Positions 23,119-33,718 of a DNA stretch of 64,000 bases are shown here, in pieces. The stretch is from Sclerotinia nivalis. Taxonomy: Eukaryota > Ascomycota > Leotiomycetes > Helotiales > Sclerotiniaceae. The translations under genes and the position numbers were made by a program. The notes under the pieces were generated by a model, which saw nothing but the letters and a program-made list of their open reading frames with translations, ran no database searches and was not told the DNA's origin. The DNA lies in NCBI GenBank assembly GCA_029531795.1, contig JAPEIS010000001.1, forward strand, positions 3,038,001 through 3,102,000, in the 5' to 3' direction. Position 1 is the stretch's first letter. The number at the start of each line of letters is the position of its first letter.

Positions 23119-25519
23119 TAACGTCCACACTGAGTCTAAGACTATCTAGGACGGCTAGGGGCTCTATGAGCTCCTAGTTGATGCTATGGGGAGTTGTATG
23201 CTAGCTAACATACAGTTTGTATAGTTTGGGTTTCTTTTCAACCCTTGAAATGTTGATTGAGGGCAAGTGAAAACTAATACTGGGGAACAAAGCCCGATAT
23301 CTTCATCCTCTAAGACCTTTCCTTCCTCGCTCTCCCCCTACCCCTTGCTAATTAAAGCATCCCACTGATATAATCTTCTTCTTCGACCCAATCTGCTATT
23401 CCGACACCACTTCCCACAAAGGTCAAGAGTCATCTCCGTCAAGATTACCTCCAGCACAGCAAAAGGGTCCTCATACTAATGAAAAGCAACTGGAAGGCAC
23501 CACTCTCCTCAGCTCGAACTCATTCATTAGCTCCTTTGCATGCCTTCCTAGGTGTGATGATCTCCAGCTTTGTTTGAATGTAAATAATCGAAACCGCCGA
23601 ATGGAATATCGGTCATTTGAATATAATGATAGTGGGGCGTGGCCCTAACCCTACCCACACACGCACAAAAAATATTTTCGTAAAATCGAGGAAAAGGCGT
23701 AATATCGTATCGATGCCCAAAGCATAGCATTAATTGATAGATGATGGTATTCTCTGTTTCGTGATAATCGTAGTGTTAAAATGAATGTGTTTTCGATAAT
23801 CGATTGTCGAAAAAAGGTATAAAATGCGAATAAAACAATAGCAAATTCCGTATCGAAAAGACCCTTCTGGAATAGAAGGGACTTACTAGGCGTATCATAC
23901 CTCGTATTGAGGTAATAATCGATAGCAGATGTTGAATCTAACCAGGGCTTCTGTAGTTATCGTCTATATTTTGGGTTGATGTTCGTTCATCCTTTCGAAG
24001 ATATTGATGCTGTAAAATCGTAATAACCCCTCCATCGTGAATATCGTAATCGGGAAACCCTCTCTCTCTCTTCCAATGTATCCGATTCCATCAAATAACT
24101 CAATCTTAGCTCTGCAGACTCTCAATAGAGAGCTGGAGGTTCGTAGAGGGCACCACGTACAGGTGTTGAGTCTTCGCCCTCCGGTAGAGATGGGATGAAT
24201 GGGTGATTTTCTTATCTGTGCACATGTGCATACTTAGCATGCATATTGTGTAGATCAGTGTCAGTGCTATTCAGGGAAAGCAGATATCCCCTAGTAAGTA
24301 AATTAGATCCAAATTGTTTGGATATTACCTTGTTCCCGAAATGGTCATCAAATAAATTGAGTCGGATTGAGTAGGATGGAAAAGGAAGAGGAAGAGGAAA
24401 AGGAAAAGGAAGAAGCTCGAACCAACACAGACCCAAACATCATTGACTAGATCTTACACGTGACATCTAGTAGTTTTGACATGCAATATTATACAATTAC
24501 GGTAAGCACACTAGACCAAAAAAGTACTATTTTAAACGCGCGCATCAATTTAAACCTTTCTTTTTCCTTCTTCCCATCATTCAAACTTCTTCTCCTTTTC
24601 TTCTCTACCTACCATTTTTTATATCTCCAATTCATTACGAAACAGGATCATTATCATATGTTTCATCAACATCTCATCTATCAAGATCTATCTATGTTTA
24701 AAGGCATTTAAAAAAATCTAATACACAGCCCTTGTAATCAATCCATTAACCCTTGCACTGATACTTTACTCTCTCTTCCCCCCTTGTTCAGATCTCTCCC
24801 GTTTGATTCTATTTTGGGTACGCGAACGCCTCATCCGCAGCTTACTTGTTGGCGCCCACTTAATTTACGCGCCCATCAGATATGTCTCCAGTATTCGAGA
24901 TGAGACTACCGCCCAATGTCCTAAAAGGAGACCTGGATTCTTCTATTGACCAATATAATCATCTCTTGGTCATGGCCCCTAGATCTTTGGAGACTCAATG
25001 GTCTGTACGCGGCTACTAAATCAGATCCTAGTAGAGAATTTCGTGCATTTGCCAATGTTTGAAGGCCCAAAAAGTCGGCGTCGGATTTAAAAAAAATCAT
25101 ATCTAAAATCAGACCCATCTTGTTTCATCATCTAGTCGAGGTCTCATTTTTGGACGTTCAGCGTTAGTGAGGCTATAGACACCATTCAAATGGCCCCCAG
25201 CGTTATGTCTTCCAACAGATTATCGAGTGGTCAATTCTGTATTATAAAGGTCGGTCGCTGGTACACTGGCTAAGACCTTTCGTCCTCATTCAGCATCAAC
25301 ATCATCTTTTGGCTTCTACGAATTTCCTATTGTCGAGTCGTTTTAGATTTCAATTCTCAACATCTGACTTCATTCGTTTTCGTGTCAAGTATCCTCGACG
25401 TTTCCTGCCGGCTGGCCTGCAAGTTTCTTTTACATCTAATACTTAATCAACTCATCAATTGTTTCACCCCCTGTTCACTACTAAGTAGTATCAACCCTTC
25501 ATTAAACCGACTTTTTAGA

Positions 25520-26532
25520 ATGCCAAAGGAATTACGTTCATCTACCATGGATTACTATCGATCACCTCCTCTCACCTCTAACACCATCATTTACCCACCA
25601 ATCAATTCTCGGCCAATGCCCGCTGCACCTTACTATGAACCACTTCAACATAGCTACCATAATATGTCCAGCTATGCAACAGGAGGTCCTGTACAACAAC
25701 CTCCTTTACCACTTCCGACTCAACATTATGTCCAGAGTACCCAAATGCCACCTTCTATTCGACCTTCATCTGGAGCATGGACACCAATTGATGATCGAAC
25801 TTTGATACAAGCACGGAAGCAAGGATTGAACTGGCAACCTATTCAAGCAACTTACTTTCCAACCAAGTCAGCCAACGCTTGTCGAAAACGTCACGAACGT
25901 TTAATGGAACGCAAGTCTAGTGATGATTGGGATAATGTCAAATCTGAGACCCTTGCGAAGCATTATATGGATATGCGCAAAGAGATTTGGTCTGGTTTGG
26001 CTGCCGCTACTGGGGAAAAATGGACTGTTGTAGAGCAAAAGGTATGTACCCCGCGAATTTACTTACTATTTAAACTAACATGGAAAAGTGTATGTCAACT
26101 GGTCTCAAAAACATGCAAACATCTGCAAGAGCTTATGCTCGGCGTGAACGTATGATGGAAGCCGGAGGACAAGCTGGAAATGGAACGTATTCCGACCACA
26201 CCGATTATGAAGTTCACGAAGATAGTGGCATTAGCATTAACCTCGATGGCGATTATGATCGTGATAATGGCTCTGAAGTCTCTACTAACGACCCGCTTAA
26301 TCATAATCAACAACACTATTCATATGCACCACAAGTTCTTTCAGATGGTCGACCAGATGGATATCCACAGACGGACCGTAATGATGGTTACCCACAATCG
26401 GATCGCAATGATGGTTACCCACAAACCGACCGAAGCCCATATCATCAAGATAACAGGACTTCATTTCACTCTCGTTTACCTTCTATGGATATGGGTATTG
26501 ATGCTATCATTAATCAACCATCTGGTCTATAA
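25520..26532 (+). CDS. Myb/SANT-like DNA-binding protein
   Basis: Predicted 321 residues in two exons, 25520-26041 and 26089-26532, separated by a 47-bp intron (GTATGT donor, phase 0). Residues 85-132 form a single Myb/SANT-like helix-turn-helix (GAWTPIDDRTLIQARKQGLN, then W and a basic RKRHERLMERK helix), so a nuclear, DNA-binding role is likely. The N-terminus is Pro, Tyr and Gln rich. The C-terminal half is acidic and carries three copies of a nine-residue DGYPQTDRN-type repeat, typical of a low-complexity activation or interaction region. The ATG at 25520 is the first in frame. An in-frame ATG at 25547 is an alternative start. A TTTTTAG just before 25520 could be a leader-intron acceptor. 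The target genes are unknown. Confidence 0.8.
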
Positions 26533-27455
26533 TTGTTCATCTTTGTCCTGGAAATTTGTTTTTGATCGTTTCTATAATCTACTGAAGGAACAAGGGTACT
26601 TTATCAAGGGTGCTTAGGGGATGCAATTTCATAACCAATTTTTGGGAAATGATACCAGGCGTAATGGTTTATTTTACTACGGGAAAGAGCAGGTCATGAA
26701 CTTCTGGCGTTGAAGAGGAGAATTTCCAACTACACTGCTACAAGTGTTTCTTACAATCATTTCAAAGTTCGGAGTGGATTTCTTTTGTTGGTTGGTTGGT
26801 GTTGGAGAGATGGACATGACTTTTACGTATTCATCTTATCTTATCATGTTAACATTGTTGGGATTGGAGTATTAGGTAGGATTGGACAGTGGATCTAGGA
26901 TTTGCATGGTGTGGATGAACAGGTTTGTTGGAACCCTGTGTTTTTAGATACAGATTAATGCTACAGGAAGTTTATAGAGGCTTCTAGTGATATGAAATAT
27001 AAAGACTATTTAACTATATTCTCCGCCGTTTACCCCTCTGATTCTAGTCATCTTTTCCTTAGGTATCCATCCAATCTCGCAATGTCATATTCATACAGAT
27101 TCAAATTTTCGAAATGCGCATTTAGTTTTATACTACTTGATAACTGTAGTGAGTACCTAGGTAGCCACACCCTCCCCATTCTACAAATACAGCTCGCTCT
27201 CAACTCCACATCTATCCCACGATCCATGACCCGTGACCCATGGCCGCGCTACTGCAATTGCTGTTGCTATTTCCACCCACTACCCACTATCCTCCATTTA
27301 CTATCCACTATCCCCAATTCTCGGAAATGAATGAGATTCAGAATCTAGAGTCTAGAATTATATTATATTTTAGAATGCTAAATAAGTTTTAGAATACTAA
27401 ATAAGCTAAGGAGTTTTTAAGGGTGGAATTCTTTGTTTGGGTAGATATTGTGTGT

Positions 27456-27500
27456 GGGATGTGTAGGATGTATGGGATGTATGGGATGTATAGGATGTAC
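27456..27500. repeat. GGGATGTAT-type short tandem repeat
   Basis: About five degenerate 9-10 bp units of GGGATGTAT or AGGATGTAT, seen directly. Confidence 0.7.
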
Positions 27501-27837
27501 TTCTAGATATAGTATATTGGAGATAATAAGGAATATATATATATATATTAGTATATTTTAGTATAATTTGTTATTTCATTATATATTGTATTGAGAATTA
27601 TATAGTATAGGATAATATAATGTGATATAATAATAAATTTGTTGTTTAGAATTGATATTTAGAATTATAGTGAAATGCGGTCTAGATGTAAGGGTTTGTA
27701 ATCGTTCGGTGTGTTTGTTCTAGAGACAAAATGGAGAAATGGCTTGTTGGATGATGTATTATGAGTTATAGAGTCTGTAGAGAAGATTTATATTGTATAT
27801 TCATATTTCAATATAATCCATTATGTTCATATATATT

Positions 27838-27925
27838 CAAATCTAAACCCCAACCCAAAATCCAAATCTCAGACCAATCCTAAATCCAAATCCTAAATTC
27901 AAATCCTAAATCCAAATCTCAAATC
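27838..27925. repeat. ATCC(T/A)AAATCC degenerate repeat
   Basis: A run of variants of CCTAAATCCAAATC with unit near 11-12 bp, seen directly. Confidence 0.65.
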
Positions 27926-28210
27926 CTGATCTACTATCAATTCACTTACAAATCCAATACCCACTACCTCTATCCATCCACCCATACATCCCATTCTATA
28001 TTCAAACACAATTAATAGAAGCCCGTAAAAAGATTATATTCATTTCATATCCTCGATGCTCTAGTAAAGTTAATTAGGTAGGCGGAGAATGAAATTTTGA
28101 ACTCTCTCTGAAAGTCAAAGTCCAACACATATTCATAGGCAATGAATATATATAAAGAAATGACTTCAGCTGCTCGACACAGCAGTGTTAAGCAGATAAT
28201 TAAATGTTCA

Positions 28211-28370
28211 AGTCCTTGTGAAAGTCCAACGCAAAAATCCAACAAAAAGTCCAACTCAAGAGTCCAGCGCAAGAGTCCGGTGTATAATTTCAACCCGAAA
28301 TCCCAACACAAAAGTCCAACGCATGTTCCAACGCCAATTTCCGAGCAAAAAGCCCAACGCAAAGTCAACA
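28211..28370. repeat. 12-bp AGTCCAACGCAA minisatellite
   Basis: About ten imperfect units. The reading frame on the plus strand therefore encodes repeated Lys-Ser-Pro-Thr-like motifs, but nothing shows that it is translated. Confidence 0.7.
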
Positions 28371-28426
28371 ATCAAAAACCACGAGTAATTCCCCCACCAG
28401 TTCTCCAATTCTCCATCAACGTTTCA

Positions 28427-28759
28427 TCACCCACCGTAATTCCAAATTCCCAAATTCCCCCCCCCCGTTGCCTCCGCCTGCTCCGCTTCCGCAGCAGCAT
28501 CTTGCTCTCTCCTTTGCAATTCCAAGAGTCGTTCCGCGGCCTCCTCAGCTTCATCCGCCTCTTTTTTCCACGTTGCGACGATTCTATCATTGCATTTGGG
28601 ACATATACCTTGAATGTGTTCATGTTTCATGTGATAGGCTCCCTCTAGCGGGGTTTGAGGAGGTCGATCGCATTTAATGACGTGTTCTTTGATGGGTCGA
28701 TACTTGTCGTTTCGTTTCTCGCACCAGCAATGGCCCATTGTTATTTTCATTGTGCACAT
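28427..28759 (-). CDS. small Cys-containing coiled-coil protein
   Basis: Single-exon 110-residue protein that I do not recognise. The N-terminal half has paired cysteines and histidines (HCWC at 10-13, C30, H43, H46, H48, CPKC at 53-56), which could bind one zinc ion. Residues 64-97 are a charged Ala-Glu-Arg rich helix (EEAAERLLELQRREQ) likely to form a coiled coil. The end is Gly-rich, coded by a run of ten or so G residues (C on the plus strand at 28456-28465), a place prone to length change. A one-base slip there would extend the protein in another frame. The protein composition is convincing. The function is unknown, and a lineage-specific gene is most likely. Confidence 0.55.
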   Translation of the reverse strand: MCTMKITMGHCWCEKRNDKYRPIKEHVIKCDRPPQTPLEGAYHMKHEHIQGICPKCNDRIVATWKKEADEAEEAAERLLELQRREQDAAAEAEQAEATGGGNLGIWNYGG

Positions 28760-30091
28760 GTTGGATAGATGGGAGAGGGCTGAGGTTTGAGGTTTGAGGG
28801 GTCTGTAGGTTAGGTTAGTTTGTTTGTGTTCGAGAATTCGTTGGAGGTCTGTAGTCTTTTACAGTAAGCTTGATAGGCAGATGTCTTGAGGACTAGTTGA
28901 CCGGATGGTGATGATATGGCGGTAATATGGTGGTGATATGGTGATGATATGGCGATAATATGGTATTGATATGGTGGTGATATGATGATGACGATGATAA
29001 AATGGGGATGATGAGTGAACTCAAGTGACCGCCGCGATGACAGACAGTATAAATCTCGAAGCAAGGAGAAGCTCGTAAGTGTGAAATATTCAAACTGTCA
29101 ATAAAAAGATTTAATCTTGACGGAATATATTCTTAATTTCGAATGTATGAATACAAGCTTAAAAGTCTGCGAATTTTTGTACATTTGAATTATGTCGTAA
29201 GTTAAAGTCCGGAAACACTACGGAGGAGGGAATGCAGGTCTTTTTATATACAGAGTGAGTGTAAGGTCACACAATCATTAAAACTTCTTTACTTTTTCGA
29301 ACTGAGTCACTTTACTTCTTCGGACTCATTTTTTAGATTTGGTGCAGAGCGTCCTAGGCTCACAAAGTCATTACATTGCAAATTCTTCTTCAAGGAGTTA
29401 TTTTCGCATTCTTCAAAAGTACTCAATTTTCTCTCTTCAAATACATTCATTTTCATTTCCTCAAAACAGCCATTTTCCTCTCTTTCGGTAGTCATTTTTT
29501 GCACAGGAAAGTAATTCACCACAGCACAATATGACATGCGATCGTATAAAAGAAGGAATAGATGGGAAGTATATCTCCGCACTCGCGGTTCGGGACATGG
29601 ATCACAAAAATAGATTATACGGTAGTAAGTAGGGGAGAAGTAGGTATCAGAGATAAAGATCACTCTCGTACTCGGTTCGCAAGTGACATTTCGAGTTGGC
29701 GTATGTGATGTGAACAATAATGTGTCATTATTCAGCGCGGTATTGGATATTGGGAATTTGTGGAATGACTGTGTTGTGTGGATGGATAACCTTAGTCCTA
29801 TTTTTCGGATCAACTTTGACAATGAATAATGAGATGGGGGTTGATAGCTGATACGAGGGCAGGAGATATTGGAAATGAAGAACCACGAAAAGATGCTCAT
29901 CAGCATATATAAGCCGAAATGAAGACACGGAATCCTAGAGAGATAGAATACAAGAAGTAGTATATTTAACATTGAACGCCCGCTGGTACGTTCATATCTA
30001 CACCACATTGTAATGTACAAGAGATGTAGCATAAAAAGTAGAGATGTGTAAGAAATCTCTAAAGTACGCACAAAGATTTCTTCCATGCGAT
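28760..30091. other. intergenic and COX10 3' flank
   Basis: A TGATATGG-type tandem repeat fills 28905-28995. A 259-codon minus-strand open frame (29307-30086) begins a few bases after the COX10 stop but has no family likeness, so I treat most of this stretch as COX10 3' untranslated and intergenic DNA. Confidence 0.4.
28905..28995. repeat. ATATGGTGGTGAT-type tandem repeat
   Basis: Degenerate repeats of ATATGG followed by TGATG or CGGTA with a unit near 12-15 bp, seen directly. Confidence 0.75.
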
Positions 30092-31630
30092 TTATCTATT
30101 CGCACTCGCTGCGACAAGTACTGGAACAGGTGCTTTCTGCCCAGGTAATTCCTCATGTTCATCCTCATCCACATATTCCCATTCCTCATCATCCTCCGTC
30201 CTTTGTCCAAAAACCACCGATAAAATTCTACTCCACAATCCTTTCTTCTCCACCATTGCCAAAACAAGTACAGCTGGTAAATGCCAAACACTGGCCCAAA
30301 AAAGCTTTTTCGCACTTCCCTTTTGGCCCTCGTATTTCCAGAATCTATAGGCTTCTCGCACTAGCCATATATTTACTGGCATACTAGCTGCTGCAAAGGT
30401 CCATTCAGTTACATTCGCGTAACAGAGTCCAATGCATAGGGGTATACAGAGGATACTATATCTAAGAGCTACACGGCCATTCATAGCTGGATTTACCCAG
30501 CATAACATTCTATATCCGGCCTCTTTGTATTCGTGACGAATAGACCAGGATAGAGACATGAAATGTGAGAGTTGCCATGAGAACAACAATCCTGCCAATA
30601 ACCAACCTCCCGCATTATCAGGTCCAAGAAGTAAATCCTGCCATTCAGGTGTTGATGAAGAAGAAAGATGCGAAGAAGTTTGCCCAGCCGCAGCGGTCCA
30701 TCCCATAAGAGGTGGAATACCTCCAACTACTGCACCAATCCAGGTATTAAACACTGTGATTCTCTTCAATGGCGTGTAAACTCCCGCATATAGCCCAATA
30801 TTGAGAGCGCCTAAAAATGCAGTAGTGGGATTAACCCCATAATATAAACCTCCCACTCCAATGATTCCACTTGCAATTGCGAAAAGTAGAGCACCTCCAG
30901 GCGATATAAGCTTCCGAACAAGCGGTCTATTTCGTGTTCGCGACATTTGGGCGTCGAATTTTGGCTCATAAAGCATATTGAGGGTATTCGCGGAAGCGGC
31001 GCATAGGGCAGTACCAGTTGTGAGGAAGAGGAGGGTAAGTGGACTCAGACTTGGTGTTTCGAGGAGTGTAGAAGAGAGAAGTGATGGGACGGGATACAGA
31101 GTATAGGCTGAGCATGCAGTGAGAACGACGAGCATTGAGAGGCGGGGTTTGGTTAGTGATAAGAGGATTGATAATAGTCGTTTTATGGAAGATCGTGGAA
31201 GTGCACTTGCGCGATCAGCGTGGATCGTGGAGGCATTCTCGGGGAGAAACTCTTTATCGCTTTCTTGTTCAAGGGATTGCTTATGCCGCCTTCGTCGATG
31301 AGGTGGTAAGTCTTCTAATTGTGTAGTGGTCGGTATCGCAGATTCCTTCTCAATGGTTTTCTTGGCCCGGTCCATATCTTTCACGCTGGCTCCATCAGCG
31401 ACAGTACTCATGCCACCCTTTCCCACATTCCCAAAGATATCTCTGTTTGCAAAGAAGTATCCTGTCCCAAGTCTCTGAACCGCGGTCGTTTTCCTCCCAT
31501 TTGTATTCGAGAAATTCCTCCCCGCTCTTCGAACTCCCCTCAATTCCGTTCGTAGGGAACATGATAGGCATACATTTCCCAATACATTTTGTCGTAGTGC
31601 ACCGGTAATTATAGGAGACCGGACAATCAT
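30092..31630 (-). CDS. COX10: protoheme IX farnesyltransferase, mitochondrial (heme O synthase)
   Basis: Intronless 512-residue protein of the UbiA prenyltransferase family. It attaches a farnesyl group to heme B, giving heme O, the precursor of heme A for cytochrome c oxidase, in the inner mitochondrial membrane. The first 40 or so residues are basic and Ser/Asn rich (RTELRGVRRAGRNFSN), as in a matrix presequence. The catalytic core starts near residue 158 with LTKPRLSMLVVLTACSAY. The prenyl-binding motif NTLNMLYEPKFDAQMSRTRN lies near residue 215, with Asp and Arg intact. Later landmarks are YTPLKRITVFNTWIGAVVGG, the GGWLLAGLLFSWQLSHF segment and several hydrophobic helices. The length matches fungal COX10. 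The C-terminus is acidic (EDDEEWEYVDEDEHEE). It is intact and clearly housekeeping. Confidence 0.95.
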   Translation of the reverse strand: MIVRSPIITGALRQNVLGNVCLSCSLRTELRGVRRAGRNFSNTNGRKTTAVQRLGTGYFFANRDIFGNVGKGGMSTVADGASVKDMDRAKKTIEKESAIPTTTQLEDLPPHRRRRHKQSLEQESDKEFLPENASTIHADRASALPRSSIKRLLSILLSLTKPRLSMLVVLTACSAYTLYPVPSLLSSTLLETPSLSPLTLLFLTTGTALCAASANTLNMLYEPKFDAQMSRTRNRPLVRKLISPGGALLFAIASGIIGVGGLYYGVNPTTAFLGALNIGLYAGVYTPLKRITVFNTWIGAVVGGIPPLMGWTAAAGQTSSHLSSSSTPEWQDLLLGPDNAGGWLLAGLLFSWQLSHFMSLSWSIRHEYKEAGYRMLCWVNPAMNGRVALRYSILCIPLCIGLCYANVTEWTFAAASMPVNIWLVREAYRFWKYEGQKGSAKKLFWASVWHLPAVLVLAMVEKKGLWSRILSVVFGQRTEDDEEWEYVDEDEHEELPGQKAPVPVLVAASANR

Positions 31631-32502
31631 TGCGAGTATGATTGTCGAGCTTTAGAAGCTCTCGATAAGAGTTGTAATGATTTAAGGAAGTAAAGTTGCA
31701 TGAGTTCTCGGAAGTTACCGAACAATTCTCGACATGGAAGTGATTGACCAATTAGATGGTGCTTATTCTGAGTATTTGCAAATGAAGGATGGAGGAGATT
31801 TTAAAAAGATGTGGTCGAAATGTTAAAATACTTCTAATAAGGAATAAAAAATTTATGAAGTTGTTTATATCAGAAACTATTGTAAAGTTCCAATTTCCAG
31901 GTAATCTAGGTGCTTTCAAGGTATCACACCGCCCGGCAGAATAGCTTCAAAAACTTATGCCCCGCAATCTGACATCCGACTCTGACATGGATTATGAGAA
32001 TGAAATTTGGTTTATCGATTGCAGTTCCATCTACTTATCTGCCTAGTATACACCAATACTATGGGACTTCAAAAGGCGAAGATATTACAAAGGCCATGAA
32101 CATGCCGATTCCCTATTTCGAACGAAGACTTAACGAGTGGGGAGCGATGATTCCTTGAAGAGACCCAAGCACATACCTTTCGGTGATTCTAGCAAAAGTT
32201 CTTGGTTATTCCTGAAGGCTTTTGCTTCTCATAAGTAGAGACTCTCGTGACATATAATACAATAATCTACCCGCAGGAACCAATACACCTGCCAGAGTGC
32301 CACCCATCCCTCTTCATCAATTCCTTCATAATTCATTATGTTTGTACATCTTCCGCGCTGCCAATGGTTTCCACTTGTGTGAACCGCATACTGATCCGCC
32401 TGAGACTGTCGACAATGCCTATAGTGTCTGGAATCAAACCGCTACTGTAGGCTTCTTTTCGCGTAGGATATGAGGCTCTGATCTCCCCTTCATGCTCTCG
32501 CA
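31631..32502. other. spacer between COX10 and the next minus-strand gene
   Basis: Contains the likely COX10 promoter next to 31631 and the 3' flank of the next gene. No coding gene is supported. Confidence 0.4.
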
Positions 32503-33273
32503 TTATAATCCTGCCACACTCACTACCCTCCCTCCTAAACTTTTTACTATTCCACTCCTTAATTCCAATCTCCTCTCAATCTCCGCATCAGGCATGCCTT
32601 CGGATCTATAAACTAGCACCGTTCGGATAGTCGCAACATCCAGATATTTCCTTCCCTGAAATCCCTTCCTACCAATCTTCTCAAAGTCCTTTTCTGCTTC
32701 TTCTGCTATTCTATATCTTGCCGTCAAAAGTGAAATCGCAGGATTACTCGCGGTTGGATAAATCGATTGTGAAGGTGTGGAAGCAGAAGGGATGAAGTTG
32801 CTGCTGGATGTAGTAGGGTCTTGTGCTGAGACTCGGTTGAATGTGGAGGAATTGGAAAGAGTAGGCGAAGGTGTAACAGGGCCGAGTTCACGGAGGCGAG
32901 CGTCTAAGCCAATATCTGGATCGGGGGCATCAAAGTTTATTGCTAGATGAAGTATTATATTAGTATAATTGTATGAAGTGAAATGCAAACAAATCCCTAA
33001 TCCAAGACAGCTTGAAAGAAGATGGACATGAGAGTGAAAAGGTAGAATTCATTGAAGAAATGACGAACATTGGTTCCTTGACGATGAGGAGCTTGCGTCA
33101 GGATGAACAGATGGTCCTAACTTTGCTGCAGGATTTGGTCGATTTGGTTCTACATTTGTACGGGTGGATGAAGAAGGCGGACTTCTAGTTGGGTATTTGC
33201 GTGCAGTATTTGAAGCAGACAAAGATGCTGCTTTCGAAGCTTTAGCTAAGTTTTTGGATTGTGACGCTCCCAT
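32503..33273 (-). CDS. conserved protein with N-myristoylation-type start and C-terminal helical domain
   Basis: Predicted 214 residues in two exons, 33273-33069 and 32942-32503, with a 126-bp intron. The donor is GTTCGT and the acceptor CATCTAG. Phase 1 gives RNQ-SINFDAPDPD. The protein starts MGASQSK, a textbook N-myristoylation signal (Gly2, Ser6), so a membrane-anchored location is likely. A Ser, Pro and Asn rich linker follows. The C-terminal 70 residues are more ordered (ARYRIAEEAEKDFEKIG, GFQGRKYLDVATIRTVLVYR, then MPDAEIERRLELRSGIV) and look like a small helix-turn-helix fold. I have the impression this is a conserved ascomycete protein, but I cannot name its function. The start at 33273 is the only in-frame ATG upstream. 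Confidence 0.75.
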
Positions 33274-33718
33274 GTTGTAAGTTCTCAAATCCTTGAAATT
33301 TCTTGGTTGTGATGATGTTGGTGAAAATGAATTGTTGATGGAGCTTGAGAAAGCTCAATTGGATATTGTATGGACAATGAATGATGCACTGATGAGCTCA
33401 TGAATCCCATGAAGCTGACTGTTAGTATAGCCTAGAGCTCAAGCCTGAATCGCAAGGCTAGGCTTTTCTGATTGGCAGTAAGATCCGTGGTTACGCGGCG
33501 TTCAAAGGATTTATATCTTCAAATACTTCCCCCAAAATGTCCTTTCTCTCCTTTGCATCATGATAATGCGTAGTATTACTTTACAATCTCTGAAATTATG
33601 TTTTCCCTGCGTTTTGTTTTTATTTTTTGTATAAATATTTTCTATTCCGTTACAGCGTCCCTGAACTTCAACACCCTTTGTTTGCGCCCTCAGAGCCTAT
33701 TGAGTCTCATAATCCAGA
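33274..33718. other. spacer between divergent gene and pseudogene
   Basis: Contains the leader of the minus-strand gene at 33273 and, beyond it, the former promoter of the plus-strand pseudogene. No gene is supported. Confidence 0.35.

Larger units (their letters stand above)
18561..25519. other. 7-kb gene-poor region downstream of the retroelement
   Basis: I find no supportable coding gene. The first few hundred bases are AT-rich and may be the decayed 3' end of the retroelement. A 113-bp direct duplication follows. Later features are a GATT microsatellite, a purine-rich tract at 24370-24415, and a pyrimidine-rich leader before the Myb-like gene. Open frames of 60-90 codons occur on both strands without shared motifs and look like chance. 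Confidence 0.45.
26533..28426. other. intergenic region rich in simple repeats
   Basis: The first few hundred bases are probably the 3' untranslated region of the Myb-like gene. Then come a short GGGATGTAT-type repeat, an AT-rich stretch (27340-27840), an ATCCAAATC-type repeat and a 12-bp AGTCCAACGCAA minisatellite. No coding gene is supported. Confidence 0.45.

Noticed and set aside
28142..28648. 168-codon plus-strand frame with KSPT repeats
   Set aside because: The frame is a by-product of the 12-bp minisatellite and runs antisense to the small Cys protein. No other support.
29307..30086. 259-codon minus-strand open frame starting six bases after the COX10 stop
   Set aside because: No family likeness, low-complexity and hydrophobic composition, and its position suggests COX10 3' untranslated sequence. 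The KMNVFEERKLSTFEE-like tail is curious but too little to call a gene.
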